Source of the DNA: Archangium gephyra
Lineage (GTDB): Bacteria > Myxococcota > Myxococcia > Myxococcales > Myxococcaceae
Direction: 5' to 3'
Assembly (NCBI RefSeq): GCF_001027285.1
Contig: NZ_CP011509.1
Coordinates: 5,092,501 to 5,156,500 of the forward strand
Length of the DNA stretch: 64,000 bases
Under the pieces are notes generated by a model. That model worked only from the letters and a program-made list of their open reading frames with translations, had not been told where the DNA came from and ran no database searches. This document shows, in pieces, positions 7,878-16,743 of the stretch; within the stretch, counting starts at the first letter, position 1, and each line of letters opens with the position of its first letter. Both the position numbers and the translations under genes were made by a program.

Positions 7878-9785
7878 ATGCGCGGAAGGCCGTCCTCATC
7901 TCGAGGTTGGAGCCGAAGTGGAGCGCTGCTCCTGGTGCTCGCGGTGCTGAGTGCCACGGCTTGCTCGGACAAGGAAAAGCCGCCGGAGAACCCGCCGGAG
8001 GAGCCGCCTCCGCCTCCGCCGCCTCCTCCTCCTGACGGGCCCGTCCTCGTCACGAAGAGCTTCACCAACCCGCTGCGGGTCTCCATCCCCGGTGGCGGCA
8101 GTGTCGAGACCTGTGCCGATCCCGCGGTCATCCGCGGCCAGAAGCCGGGGGACACGGCCTGGTACATGTACTGCACGTCCGATCCCCTCAACGATCAGGA
8201 CAAGGACCCGGGGACGGGCCACTACAGGCGGCACCTGCTCCCCATGCTCAGATCCACGGATCTGGTGAGCTGGACCTACGTGGGAGACGCGCTCACCGCG
8301 CCGCCGTCCTGGGCCCGGCCGGACTCGGGTCTCTGGGCACCCGAGATCGTCTTCTTCGGCAACCAGTACCATCTGTATTACACGGTGGTGGACACGGTGG
8401 CCGGTGGCAGCGCGATCGGCGTGGCCACCAGCACCAGCCCGACGGGCCCCTGGACCCAGGCCGACAAAGCCACCGTGGAGCCCCACGAGGCGCCCTGCTG
8501 CAGCGGCAACGGGCCCCGGTGGACGTTCGATCCCGAGGTGCTCATCGCCGCCGACGGGAGCAAGTACATCTATTACGGGAGCTATTTCGGTGGCATCTCC
8601 GCGCGCAAGCTCTCGGAGGACGGCCTGACCTCGGATGTGGCCTCGCAGGTGCAGATCACCATTCCCAACCGCTACGAGGCCGCCAGCCTCATGAAGCACG
8701 GTGACGATTACTACCTGTTCGTCTCCGCCTCCAATTGCTGCAATGGCCCGCTCAGCGGCTACAGCGTGTTCGCCGGGCGCTCCAGGAATCCGTTGGGGCC
8801 CTTCGTGGATCGCGAGGGCACGCCCCTCACCGACAGCCGCGTGGGTGGCACGCCGGTGCTCGGCCTGAATGGCAACCGCTGGGTGGGCCCGGGCCACAAC
8901 ACGCTCCTCACGGACCTGGGCGGCCAGGACTGGATCCTCTACCACGCCATGGACAGGGCGAGCCCCTACATGGCCCCGTCGCCTGGTGCGCTGATCTCCA
9001 AGCGCCCGGTGTTGATGGATGCGCTGGACTGGGTGGACGGGTGGCCGGTGACGCGCGGCGGCCAGGGCGCTTCGGACACCGAGCAGCCCGCGCCGGCGGC
9101 CGAGGCGCAGAACACCAAGAGCCGCTATACGATGGTGCTGGCGAAGCAGGACGAGCCGGGGGCGCTCATCCCCTCGGCCTCGGACGAGTTCAATGATCCG
9201 GCGCTCGGCGCGCAGTGGAGCTGGGTGCGCCCGCCGCCTTCCACCGAGTTCGGGCTGGAGAGTGGCTCCTTCCGCTTCAACACCCAGGCGGCCGACCTCT
9301 ATGTGGACGACGACACCGCCGCCATCCTCTGGCAGCAGGCCCCCACCGGCGATTACCTGGTCGAGACGAAGCTCACGATGAACCTGCCCGCGACGGGTTG
9401 CTGCCAGAACTACGTCCAGGCGGGTCTCGTCCTCCACGGCGACGAGGACAACTACGTGAAGCTCGTCCAACTCTCGTACTGGGACACGCGCCAGGTCGCC
9501 TTCGCCAAGGAAGTGGGTCCCGGCGTGCCCGCGGGCTACCCGCGCTACGGAGAGACAGCGGGTGGCCCCGCCGATGAGACCCTGTGGCTGCGGATCGCCA
9601 GGCGCATCGTGGGACAGGAAGAGCACTTCACCGCGTACTCCAGCCGGGATGGCGGCTATTGGAGCCGCGCGGGAACGTGGACGCACAACCTGGGAACGGG
9701 GGCACGTATCGGGCTGGTGTCCCAGTCTGGATCCGGTTTCGTCGCCACCTTCGACTACGTCCGCGTCCATGAGCTGAAGGACTGA
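7878..9785 (+). CDS. GH43-family glycosidase lipoprotein with C-terminal lectin-like domain
   Basis: A 635-residue lipoprotein. The signal peptide ends at SATAC, followed by a Pro/Glu linker containing ten consecutive Pro. The five-bladed GH43 catalytic domain (about 55-390) shows CADPAVI (base Asp), FDPEVLI (second Asp) and RYEAASLM (acid Glu), as in arabinanases and beta-xylosidases. After a linker, residues about 435-635 form a beta-sandwich domain of the DUF1349/GH43 C2 type (DEFNDPALGAQWSW opening). It most likely removes arabinose or xylose from plant or microbial polysaccharide at the cell surface. The ATG at 7878 was chosen over upstream starts because it precedes the signal peptide and has GGAAGGGG upstream. 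Confidence 0.88.
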   Translation: MRGRPSSSRGWSRSGALLLVLAVLSATACSDKEKPPENPPEEPPPPPPPPPPDGPVLVTKSFTNPLRVSIPGGGSVETCADPAVIRGQKPGDTAWYMYCTSDPLNDQDKDPGTGHYRRHLLPMLRSTDLVSWTYVGDALTAPPSWARPDSGLWAPEIVFFGNQYHLYYTVVDTVAGGSAIGVATSTSPTGPWTQADKATVEPHEAPCCSGNGPRWTFDPEVLIAADGSKYIYYGSYFGGISARKLSEDGLTSDVASQVQITIPNRYEAASLMKHGDDYYLFVSASNCCNGPLSGYSVFAGRSRNPLGPFVDREGTPLTDSRVGGTPVLGLNGNRWVGPGHNTLLTDLGGQDWILYHAMDRASPYMAPSPGALISKRPVLMDALDWVDGWPVTRGGQGASDTEQPAPAAEAQNTKSRYTMVLAKQDEPGALIPSASDEFNDPALGAQWSWVRPPPSTEFGLESGSFRFNTQAADLYVDDDTAAILWQQAPTGDYLVETKLTMNLPATGCCQNYVQAGLVLHGDEDNYVKLVQLSYWDTRQVAFAKEVGPGVPAGYPRYGETAGGPADETLWLRIARRIVGQEEHFTAYSSRDGGYWSRAGTWTHNLGTGARIGLVSQSGSGFVATFDYVRVHELKD

Positions 9786-9822
9786 CCCTGTCTGTCGCGG
9801 CCGCTGGGGCCCGTTCGCCACC

Positions 9823-9847
9823 GCCGGCTCCAGGACCTGGAGCCGGC
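9823..9847. terminator. Bidirectional hairpin terminator
   Basis: A perfect 11-bp inverted repeat (GCCGGCTCCAG / CTGGAGCCGGC) with a 3-base loop lies between two convergent genes, the GH43 gene and the secreted Cys protein. It lacks a long T run on either side, so the assignment rests on stem strength and position. Confidence 0.6.
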
Positions 9848-9863
9848 ACCCCGAGGCGGGCCG

Positions 9864-10361
9864 CTACTGCTGGCTCACGCGGTACATCTGGATGCGCGAG
9901 TAGAGGCCGCTGCTCGGCGCGGGCACCTGGCACTCGAGGAAGAACGTGCTGAAGGTGTACGTGTCCGAGAGCGCCGCGAGGTCCAGGATCTGGTAGCCGG
10001 AGCTGCTGCCGCTCGAGCAGCTCCACGTGCCGGTAATCCTGGCGCCGCCCGGGTTCTTGGAGACGGCGCGGCAGCACACCTCGCTGAGGGGGTTCTGGTC
10101 CACGACGAACACGCGGCCGCTGAGGGCGGTGGTGAACGTCCCGGCACCGACGGGGCGCTCGGCGGGGCAGAGGGCCGTCACCAGGGAGGCCGTGCGGTTC
10201 TCGGCCTCGGCGTCGTCGCGCACGGTGAGGCTGGCGCTCCCGGTGGCGACGCAGGCCGAGCCGGGGGCGTTGGTGGTCGAATCAGCCAGGGTGGCTCCAG
10301 CGGCGAGGATGGCGGAGAGGGTGACGAGGCCCTTCAGGGGGCGGTACATGCGGTTGAACAT
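9864..10361 (-). CDS. Secreted Cys-rich protein, stand-alone copy of protease C-terminal module
   Basis: A 165-residue exported protein. A signal peptide (LVTLSAILAAGATLA core) precedes a domain that matches the C-terminal third of the serine protease encoded just upstream. Shared landmarks in the same order are an early Cys, ALCP/LVCP, VFVVDQ/LFVLDR, VCC, SKNP, CSSGSSSGYQ, a T..F..CxVP segment and a closing YR. The ATG at 10361 begins the signal peptide; a GGA-type site precedes it. The gap to the protease stop is 62 bases, so co-transcription is likely. No enzyme signature is visible. It may bind the same ligand or surface as the protease's module. The domain family is not one I can name. 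Confidence 0.75.
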   Translation of the reverse strand: MFNRMYRPLKGLVTLSAILAAGATLADSTTNAPGSACVATGSASLTVRDDAEAENRTASLVTALCPAERPVGAGTFTTALSGRVFVVDQNPLSEVCCRAVSKNPGGARITGTWSCSSGSSSGYQILDLAALSDTYTFSTFFLECQVPAPSSGLYSRIQMYRVSQQ

Positions 10362-10423
10362 GGATGGATTCCTCTTGGAAGTGTTGGTGTTCGAGGTCTG
10401 GATTGAATGAAGCGTGAGACGGC

Positions 10424-11701
10424 TCAGCGCATGGACAGACGCGGCCGGTAGGTCTGGATGCCGGAGAGGCCGAGCGCGGTGCTCCCCGGGACGGAGCAGA
10501 CGAGGCTGAACTGGCTCCAGGTGGTGTTGTCGTAGACGGACGGCAGCGTCAGCGCCTGGTAGCCGCTGCTCGAGCCGCTCGAGCAGACGTCGGTGGTGGT
10601 GATGAGCTTGCCGCTGGGATTCTTCGACTGGAGGTGGCAGCACACGTCCGCGGACGCGTGGCGATCCAGCACGAACAGGCGGGGCATATCGAGGACGTTC
10701 GCATACCCGGCATCCCCGGTGCGCTGAATGGGGCAGACGAGCTGCGTGAGGCCGCTGCCCGCGTTGAAGGCCTCGCCGTCGGTGCCGTAGCTCAGCTGTC
10801 CGCCCTGCACGGTGCGGCAGGAGGCTCCCGGCTGATTGACCACCTTGAGCTGCGTCGGGGTGGCGATGCCGTTGACCCAGTCGCGGAAGGCCTCGGCGCT
10901 GGTCTGACGGTTGTAGTTCGTCGTGTTGCCGGCCTTCATGATGCCGGTGAGGCCGGTGCCGTCCCAGCAGCTCGAGCCCGAGTCGCCGGGCAGCTCCATC
11001 TGGCCCGAGGCGTTGGGGACGTCGAACTGGTACCACATGACCGGGTCGACCGTGTCCTGGATGATGTTGAACCAGGCGGTGCGCAGGGGCCCGTCATTCC
11101 TGGTCATGCACACGCCCCACTTGCAGAACTGGTTGGACGCGCAATCCGAGCCGTCGGTGCAGGTGCCTCCGGTGGCGATGGCCCCGTAGCCGGCGCAGAA
11201 CACGCTCTTGCCAAGGAGCGACGCGGTGGTGCCGGAATAGAGGGGCAGCGAGGCGACACCCGGGTCGATGGGGTCCTCGAGGCGCAGGAGCGCCACGTCC
11301 ACGCCCGAGGCGTACTGCGGATGGAAGAGGAGCTCGACGGCGCGCGAGCTCGCCACGCTGCCATCGGCGAGGGTGAGGCTGGCGGTGAGCGTCGCGGGGT
11401 CCGTGGTGGGGCCGTTGGGGAAGCAGTGGGTGGCGGTGATGACCCACTCGCGATTGAGCAGCGTGCCGGTGCAACCGGGAATCCGGACCACGTTGCGCGT
11501 CCAGGTCTGGGTGCTCTGCGTCCAGGGGTTCCAGACGGTGCCGTTCTTGATGGATTGGGATTGCCCGGCGAGCGGCTCGGGCTCGGAGGAGGCGGGTACC
11601 TCGGTACAGGCGCCGAGGGAGGCCGAGAGGCCGAGCGTCAGGAACATCGCGCCGAGCCCGCGGCCCAGGGGCCGGCGGGAAGGGGTTCGTTGATAGGGCA
11701 T
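10424..11701 (-). CDS. Trypsin-like serine protease lipoprotein
   Basis: A 425-residue chymotrypsin-fold (S1) endopeptidase. Lipobox LGAC ends the signal peptide, so it is probably lipid-anchored. The catalytic triad is His in ITATHCFP (about residue 90), Asp in GVDVALLRL (about 134) and Ser in PGDSGSSCW (about 240). An inserted Cys-rich loop (CTDGSDCASNQFCKWGVC) resembles small EGF/dickkopf-like repeats seen in myxobacterial secreted proteins. The last 125 or so residues form a separate module repeated in the next gene downstream. The ATG at 11701 has GGAGG upstream. The likely role is extracellular proteolysis, perhaps feeding or signal processing, and the targets are unknown. Confidence 0.88.
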   Translation of the reverse strand: MPYQRTPSRRPLGRGLGAMFLTLGLSASLGACTEVPASSEPEPLAGQSQSIKNGTVWNPWTQSTQTWTRNVVRIPGCTGTLLNREWVITATHCFPNGPTTDPATLTASLTLADGSVASSRAVELLFHPQYASGVDVALLRLEDPIDPGVASLPLYSGTTASLLGKSVFCAGYGAIATGGTCTDGSDCASNQFCKWGVCMTRNDGPLRTAWFNIIQDTVDPVMWYQFDVPNASGQMELPGDSGSSCWDGTGLTGIMKAGNTTNYNRQTSAEAFRDWVNGIATPTQLKVVNQPGASCRTVQGGQLSYGTDGEAFNAGSGLTQLVCPIQRTGDAGYANVLDMPRLFVLDRHASADVCCHLQSKNPSGKLITTTDVCSSGSSSGYQALTLPSVYDNTTWSQFSLVCSVPGSTALGLSGIQTYRPRLSMR

Positions 11702-12111
11702 GGAGCTGCCTCCTTGTCTGGGATGGCGCGTGGCGGATGCCTCGCGCTGAAGTCGGAGCAAGGGATTGCAGCCGGGATGCCAGCCCTCACGGAGGCGCGG
11801 AGCCGCGCGCGTCACTCCGCGGGAGCGACCGGGTACGAGGCGGATTCCCCTCGAATTCCGGGCACTTACGCCACGCGAGCGGTTCACTCCGGCGGGGCCA
11901 TGGGACGGGGGAGGTGGCACAGGTGACTGGCACGGGACGAGGTGTGCCACTGTGCCAGGGCCGGGAGCCCGGGACGAACCGGGCCCCTCCGCGCTCCTCG
12001 GGGAGACGCCTCACTCCGCGGAATGGCCGGGGATGAGGGGTCAACAGCCCGAAGGGGTTCCTGGAAAAGCGGTGCGGCAACGCCCGGGAATCTGTCGTAA
12101 GGAGCGGGCGC
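11702..12111. other. Intergenic region between divergent genes
   Basis: About 410 bases between the leftward protease and the rightward folD. It must contain promoters in both directions. I see no coding frame with a credible start and no clear operator; several short GC-rich inverted repeats are present but none stands out. Confidence 0.5.
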
Positions 12112-13014
12112 ATGGCGCGGATCATTGATGGGACCGAAATCAGCCGGGTGATGCGGGAGGAGCTGGCGAAGCAGGTGGCGGAGCTCCGGGACTCCGGGGT
12201 GACACCCGGGCTCTCCGTGGTGCTGGTGGGCAACAACCCCGCGAGCCAGGCCTACGTGGCGAGCAAGACGCGGGCGTGCGAGGCCCTCGGCATGAAGGGC
12301 CAGACGCTCAACCTGCCGGAGGACGTGTCCAAGGAGGAGCTGTTCGCGGTCATCGACCGGCTGAACGCCGACCCGGCGGTGCACGGCATCCTCGTGCAGC
12401 TCCCGCTCCCGGCCCATCTGCCCTACAAGGCCGTGCTGGAGCACCTCCACCCGGACAAGGACGTGGACGGCTTCCACCCGGTGAACGCCGGGCTGGCCTT
12501 CGTGGGCGACCCCCGGGCCTTCGTGCCCTGTACCCCGGCCGGCATCATGGAGATGCTCCGCCGGGAGAGCATCCCCACCCGGGGCAAGCACGTCGTCATC
12601 GTGGGGCGCAGCCTCATCGTCAGCAAGCCGTTGGCCTCGCTGCTGATGGCCCCCGGGCCCGACGCCACGGTGACGCTCACGCACCGGCACACGTCGGACC
12701 TCGCCTCGTACACGAGGCAGGCGGACATCCTCATCGTCGCGGTGGGGAAGCAGAACCTCATCACCGCCGACATGGTGAAGCCCGGCGTCGTCGTCATCGA
12801 CGTGGGGCAGAACCGCGTCCCCGACGAATCCTCCCCTCGCGGCTACCGGATGGTGGGAGACGTGGACTTCGACGCCATCCGCCTGAAGGCCGAGGCCATC
12901 ACGCCCGTGCCCGGCGGCGTGGGCCCGATGACCATCACGATGCTGCTCGCGAACACCCTTCAGGCCGCGCGACAGGCGCGGCAGGCGCGCGACCTGCCGG
13001 GAAGCCCGCGTTGA
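12112..13014 (+). CDS. folD: Methylenetetrahydrofolate dehydrogenase/cyclohydrolase
   Basis: A bifunctional cytosolic enzyme of 300 residues that converts 5,10-methylene-THF to 10-formyl-THF through the methenyl form, using NADP. Typical signatures are SQAYVASKTRACEALGM (with the catalytic Lys), QLPLPAHL, DGFHPVNAG, CTPAGIMEML, the Rossmann VIVGRSLIVSKPLASLL segment, and PVPGGVGPMTITMLL near the C-terminus. The length is normal. The ATG at 12112 has AAGGAG 7 bases upstream. It is monocistronic here and connects to the one-carbon pool also fed by glyA at 37 kb. Confidence 0.97.
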   Translation: MARIIDGTEISRVMREELAKQVAELRDSGVTPGLSVVLVGNNPASQAYVASKTRACEALGMKGQTLNLPEDVSKEELFAVIDRLNADPAVHGILVQLPLPAHLPYKAVLEHLHPDKDVDGFHPVNAGLAFVGDPRAFVPCTPAGIMEMLRRESIPTRGKHVVIVGRSLIVSKPLASLLMAPGPDATVTLTHRHTSDLASYTRQADILIVAVGKQNLITADMVKPGVVVIDVGQNRVPDESSPRGYRMVGDVDFDAIRLKAEAITPVPGGVGPMTITMLLANTLQAARQARQARDLPGSPR

Positions 13015-13047
13015 GCGTGCGTGCCTTCCACGGGCTCGGTCCCGGAC

Positions 13048-14139
13048 TCAATTCAGATTGTTCCGGAAGAAAGTGGTCAACTTGTCAAAGGGAATGAGGT
13101 GGACACGATCGTAGAGATCCACGTGACCAGCGCCAGGCACGATGACCAGTTCCTTGGGGTCACCGGCAAGCCGGTAGGCTTCGTCGCTGAACTCCCTGGA
13201 ATGAGCGTTCTCGCCCGCGATGAAGAGCATCGGCCGAGGGGAGATCGTCTCGATGTCCGTGAACGGGTAGAAGTTCATGAACCTGGTGTTGCTGCTGAGC
13301 GTCGGATGCGTCGTGGTATTCGGGCGATGACCCCGCGAAGTGCGGTAGAAGTCGTAGAACTCGCGATCAATCGCGGTTGACTGGTCACTCAGCTCTTCGG
13401 GCGTCCCGCTCGTATATCGGGTTTCACCACCCGCGAACTCCACATCGCGCTGCAGCGCTGCCTCCTCGAGGAACTTCTTTCTCTGCTCGAGAGTCACCGA
13501 ATGCCTGAGCCCGTTGCGGTTGGCAGCGCCCATGTCGTACATGCTGACGGTGGCGATGGCCTTGATGCGCGGATCGATCTTGGCCGCACTGATGACGAAG
13601 CTCCCGCTGCCGCAAATTCCGATAGCGCCAATCCGCTCCCTGTCGACAAACGGCTGGGTGCGCAGGAAGTCCACCGCGGCGCTGAAGTCCTCGGCATAGA
13701 TGTCCGGTGCAACAGTACTGCGGGGTTGGCCGTCACTCTCGCCCCAGAAAGACAGGTCCAGGGACAGGGTGACGAATCCTTGCTCCGCCATCTTCGTGGC
13801 GTACAGGTTCGCGCTCTGCTCCTTGACCGCACCCATGGGATGTCCGACGACGACCGCCGGATTCTGTGCGCCGCGATTCAGGTCCTTGGGAACGAACAGG
13901 TTCCCCACGACATTCATCTTGTATTGGTTCTTGAAGACGACCTTCTGAACGGTGACCCTGTCGCTCGTGTAGAAGTTGTCCGCACCGTTGGCCGTGTCCC
14001 CCGGCGCGAGGCCCGGCGTTGGACGCGCCACCGATGCCGAGGGCGATGCGCAGGCCACCAGTGCGGAGAATGAACCGAGCAGAAGTGCACCGAGCAAGGA
14101 ACGCCGGTGGGGCGCGAGGGGCAGTTTCATTGTCTTCAT
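13048..14139 (-). CDS. Alpha/beta hydrolase, exported lipoprotein
   Basis: A protein of about 363 residues with an RRSLLGALLLG signal resembling a Tat or lipoprotein leader and lipobox LVAC. The hydrolase fold has the oxyanion region VVVGHPMGAVKEQ, a nucleophile elbow GICGSGSF with Cys in the usual Ser position (as in dienelactone hydrolases), and a C-terminal His in PGAGHVDLYD. The leader encodes MKTMKTMK; GAGG abuts the first ATG (14148) but is 9 bases from the second (14139), so I chose the second. The Cys nucleophile and substrate are unproven. It lies tail-to-tail with folD and just downstream of the NepI-like exporter gene, from which it may be co-transcribed (39-base gap). Confidence 0.8.
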   Translation of the reverse strand: MKTMKLPLAPHRRSLLGALLLGSFSALVACASPSASVARPTPGLAPGDTANGADNFYTSDRVTVQKVVFKNQYKMNVVGNLFVPKDLNRGAQNPAVVVGHPMGAVKEQSANLYATKMAEQGFVTLSLDLSFWGESDGQPRSTVAPDIYAEDFSAAVDFLRTQPFVDRERIGAIGICGSGSFVISAAKIDPRIKAIATVSMYDMGAANRNGLRHSVTLEQRKKFLEEAALQRDVEFAGGETRYTSGTPEELSDQSTAIDREFYDFYRTSRGHRPNTTTHPTLSSNTRFMNFYPFTDIETISPRPMLFIAGENAHSREFSDEAYRLAGDPKELVIVPGAGHVDLYDRVHLIPFDKLTTFFRNNLN

Positions 14140-14178
14140 CGTCTTCATCCTCGTGGGTGTGAGGTTCGGCGCCTTCCT

Positions 14179-15411
14179 TCAGGCGGCGCGCTTCAGCGAC
14201 GCCATGCGGACCTCGGTATCGCCAACGCAGGCATCCCTCGACGCCCGGATGGCCAGGAGGGCCGCTCCCCCGAGCAGTGCGGCGCTCACCACGAACGTGC
14301 TCTGGTAGCCGCTACGGTCGAACAGCAGCCCTCCGAGCGAGGCGCCAGCCGTGATGGCGAGCTGAATGGCCGCGACCATGAGGCCGCCGCCAGCCTCCGC
14401 GTCGCGTGGCAGCGTGCGGCTGAGCCATGTCCACCACGCGACCGGCGCCGCCGTGCCGATGAGCCCCCACCCCACGAGGAGGACGGCCGTTGCCGCGAGG
14501 GACCGGCCGAAGACGGCGAGCGCGATCGCGATGACGGCCATCGCCACCGGCGCGGCGATGAGCACCGCGGACAGCCGCCTGGCCACGAGGAACCCGATGA
14601 GATACGTGCCCAGGAGCCCAGCGATGCCCATCCCCAACAGGAGCAGCGAGAGGGTGGACACCCCGACCCGTGTGACCGTCTCCAGGAAGGGTCGCAGGTA
14701 CGTGAAGAGGGCGAACTGGCCCATGAAGAAGAGCGTGACCGCCAGAATGCCCCACAGCGCCTTGGGGCGTCGAAGGAGGGCGAACGTGCTCGGAGGCGGA
14801 GCGGCGCCTTCCGTGGGCATGGGGGGCAAGGTGAAGAACTGCCACACGAGGGTGATGGCCGCGAGAGGAACGACCACGAAGAACGCACCCCGCCACCCGA
14901 TGTACTGGCCCAGGAAGCTGCCGAGCGGCGCCGCGATGGTGGTGGCCAGCGCGTTGCCACCGTTCAGCAGGGCAAGTGCACGCGGCACGTCGCGCTCGGG
15001 GACCAGCCGCATGACGGTGGCCGCCGACAACGACCAGAAGCCGCCGATGACAATGCCGATGAGCGCACGGCCCAGCATGAGCACGGTGAAGCTCGGCGCC
15101 AGGGCGGTCACGAAGCCCGAAGCCAGCATCACGCCGGTGAGGCCGAGGAGCAGCTTCCGGCGGTCGACGGACCTGGCCACGGACGCGATGAAGAGGCTCG
15201 TCAGCAAGGCGAAGAGGCCGGACACGGCAATCGCCTGGCCGGCGCGGCCTTCGCTCAGGTGGAGGTCCGACGCGATGGGCGTCAGGAGGCTCACCGGCAT
15301 GAACTCGGACGCGATGAGCGTCGAGACGCACAGGGTGAGCGCGAACACTGCGCCCCATGACGCGGAGCGCGGGGCCGGCGCCATGGGCGTGCCGGCGAGT
15401 GGGATGGACAT
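14179..15411 (-). CDS. NepI-like MFS efflux transporter
   Basis: A 410-residue inner-membrane transporter of the major facilitator superfamily, DHA1 type, with 12 predicted helices. The opening segment (EFMPVSLLTPIASDL, then SEGRAGQAIAVSG), the GGFWSLSAATVMRLVP motif and APLGSFLG closely follow the purine-ribonucleoside exporter NepI. This suggests export of nucleosides or a related small molecule by proton antiport. The ATG at 15411 is a normal start. It is divergent from a LysR regulator across about 220 bases, the classic layout of a regulator and its target. The downstream hydrolase gene may share its transcript. Confidence 0.85.
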   Translation of the reverse strand: MSIPLAGTPMAPAPRSASWGAVFALTLCVSTLIASEFMPVSLLTPIASDLHLSEGRAGQAIAVSGLFALLTSLFIASVARSVDRRKLLLGLTGVMLASGFVTALAPSFTVLMLGRALIGIVIGGFWSLSAATVMRLVPERDVPRALALLNGGNALATTIAAPLGSFLGQYIGWRGAFFVVVPLAAITLVWQFFTLPPMPTEGAAPPPSTFALLRRPKALWGILAVTLFFMGQFALFTYLRPFLETVTRVGVSTLSLLLLGMGIAGLLGTYLIGFLVARRLSAVLIAAPVAMAVIAIALAVFGRSLAATAVLLVGWGLIGTAAPVAWWTWLSRTLPRDAEAGGGLMVAAIQLAITAGASLGGLLFDRSGYQSTFVVSAALLGGAALLAIRASRDACVGDTEVRMASLKRAA

Positions 15412-15630
15412 GGTTCTCTCTCTCTCAAAGTGCCCTGTGCGTCGTGCTCGCCGTAGCAGCAGGGCCTGGTGAAAGGACTAACCGGCGCGCCCTCCGGGGC
15501 CTAGACGGCGAGAAACGAACGGGCCGTTAAGCAGGGGTTGATGGTGGCCCGGCTATCCGCCGAAAGTGGACATGCTCGTTCGCGGGGCCGTCACGGCACT
15601 CCACACCGGCACTTCAGAGGAGCCACTGCA
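15412..15630. promoter_or_regulatory. Divergent promoter region between exporter and LysR regulator
   Basis: A 219-base region between divergent starts. It includes a short near-palindrome around AACGGGCCGTT (about 15518-15528), which could be part of a LysR-type binding site. The assignment follows from gene layout rather than from a proven motif. Confidence 0.45.
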
Positions 15631-16536
15631 ATGAAGACTGTCCTCTTCCAGCAGCTCCACGTGTTCCTGGCCGTCGCGCGTCTCCAGAGCTTCCGTGGCG
15701 CGGCGCGCGAGCTCGGCGTCTCCACGGCAGCCGTGAGCCAGTCGGTGCGGCAGCTGGAGGAGCATCTGGGCGTGGTCCTGCTCAACCGCACCTCGCGCAG
15801 CGTGGCCCTGACGGACGCGGGGCGGCGGCTGGTGGAGGAGGCCGGTCCGGGCCTTGCCCAGGCCGCTGCTGCCCTCCACGGGGCCTCGGCCCAGCCCGGG
15901 GAGGCCGTCGGACGGCTGAAGCTGTCCGTGCCACGAGCGGCGGTGCCTCTCCTCATCGCGCCCGTGCTGCCAGCATTCCGGGCGCGATATCCCCGCGTGG
16001 AGGTGGACGTCGTCGTCGAACAGCGCCTCGTCGACATCGTCGCGGAGGGCTACGACGCCGGCGTGCGCCTGAGCGAGACCATCGAGCGCGACATGGTGCA
16101 TGTGCGCCTGACCGACCCTTTCCGCTTCGTGGTGGTGGGTGCACCGGCCTACTTCGAGAAGCACGCCCCCCCAGAGCGCCCCGAGGACCTGCTCCGGCAC
16201 GAATGCATCGTCCTGCGCTCACAGACGACCGGGACTCCCTATGCCTGGGAGCTGGAGCGCGGAAGCAGGACCTGGCGCGTCCCGGTGCAGGGCGGTGTCG
16301 CCACCAACGACGAGATGACCGGCGTGGCGCTCGCCGCCCAGGGCGTGGGGCTGGCGTACACCCTGGAGCCAGCCATCCAGGAGCATCTGCATTCCGGCCG
16401 CCTCGTGCGGGTGCTGGAGGACTACGCGCCCACCGTGCCTGGCTTCTTCCTCTACTACCCCAGCCGCGCACAGCGCTCGCAGCCCCTGCGCCTCTTCATC
16501 GAGGTAGCCAAGGAACTGGCCGGCAGGACGAGCTGA
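15631..16536 (+). CDS. LysR-family transcriptional regulator
   Basis: A 301-residue DNA-binding regulator. The N-terminal winged HTH (FLAVARLQSFRGAARELGVS, then TAAVSQSVRQLEEHLGVVLL and NRTSRSVALTDAG) is typical. The C-terminal co-inducer domain (about 90-300) is of the CrgA/PecT-like group, with GYDAGVRLSE and a GVGLAYTLEPAI segment. The ATG at 15631 has AGAGGAG about 10 bases upstream and starts the HTH directly; an upstream extension has no similarity. It probably regulates the divergent NepI-like exporter and itself. Confidence 0.93.
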   Translation: MKTVLFQQLHVFLAVARLQSFRGAARELGVSTAAVSQSVRQLEEHLGVVLLNRTSRSVALTDAGRRLVEEAGPGLAQAAAALHGASAQPGEAVGRLKLSVPRAAVPLLIAPVLPAFRARYPRVEVDVVVEQRLVDIVAEGYDAGVRLSETIERDMVHVRLTDPFRFVVVGAPAYFEKHAPPERPEDLLRHECIVLRSQTTGTPYAWELERGSRTWRVPVQGGVATNDEMTGVALAAQGVGLAYTLEPAIQEHLHSGRLVRVLEDYAPTVPGFFLYYPSRAQRSQPLRLFIEVAKELAGRTS

Positions 16537-16702
16537 CGCGCTCGCAAACCCGCCACTCCAAAGCGGGAGAGAACTGTCTGGTTCGCCCTTCTTGCAGTTG
16601 GCGACAGGGGGGGTGGGCCTATTGGATGTGGCTGCTCGAGCCTCAACACCACACGGCGTGATGTGGACGACTCCGCCAGGCTCGCTCTGGGAGAGCCAGG
16701 CG

Positions 16703-16727
16703 GCGGGTTCGATTCCCGCCGCCTCCA
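16703..16727. repeat. Left att-like direct repeat (tRNA 3'-end fragment)
   Basis: A 25-base sequence containing a tRNA T-arm (GCGGGTTCGATTCCCGC) and acceptor end (CGCCTCCA). An identical copy lies at 18702-18726. Just upstream is a D-arm-like GCTCTGGGAGAGC, but no anticodon arm and no GGAGGCG 5' acceptor strand, so this is a tRNA remnant, not a gene. Its position next to the integrase makes it a likely attachment site. Confidence 0.75.
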
Positions 16728-16743
16728 TTTTTTTACTCCGTGA

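Noticed and set aside
7896-9821. Long minus-strand frame opposite the GH43 gene
   Set aside because: The plus strand has a signal peptide, catalytic motifs and a domain structure; the minus frame is Arg/His-rich low complexity.
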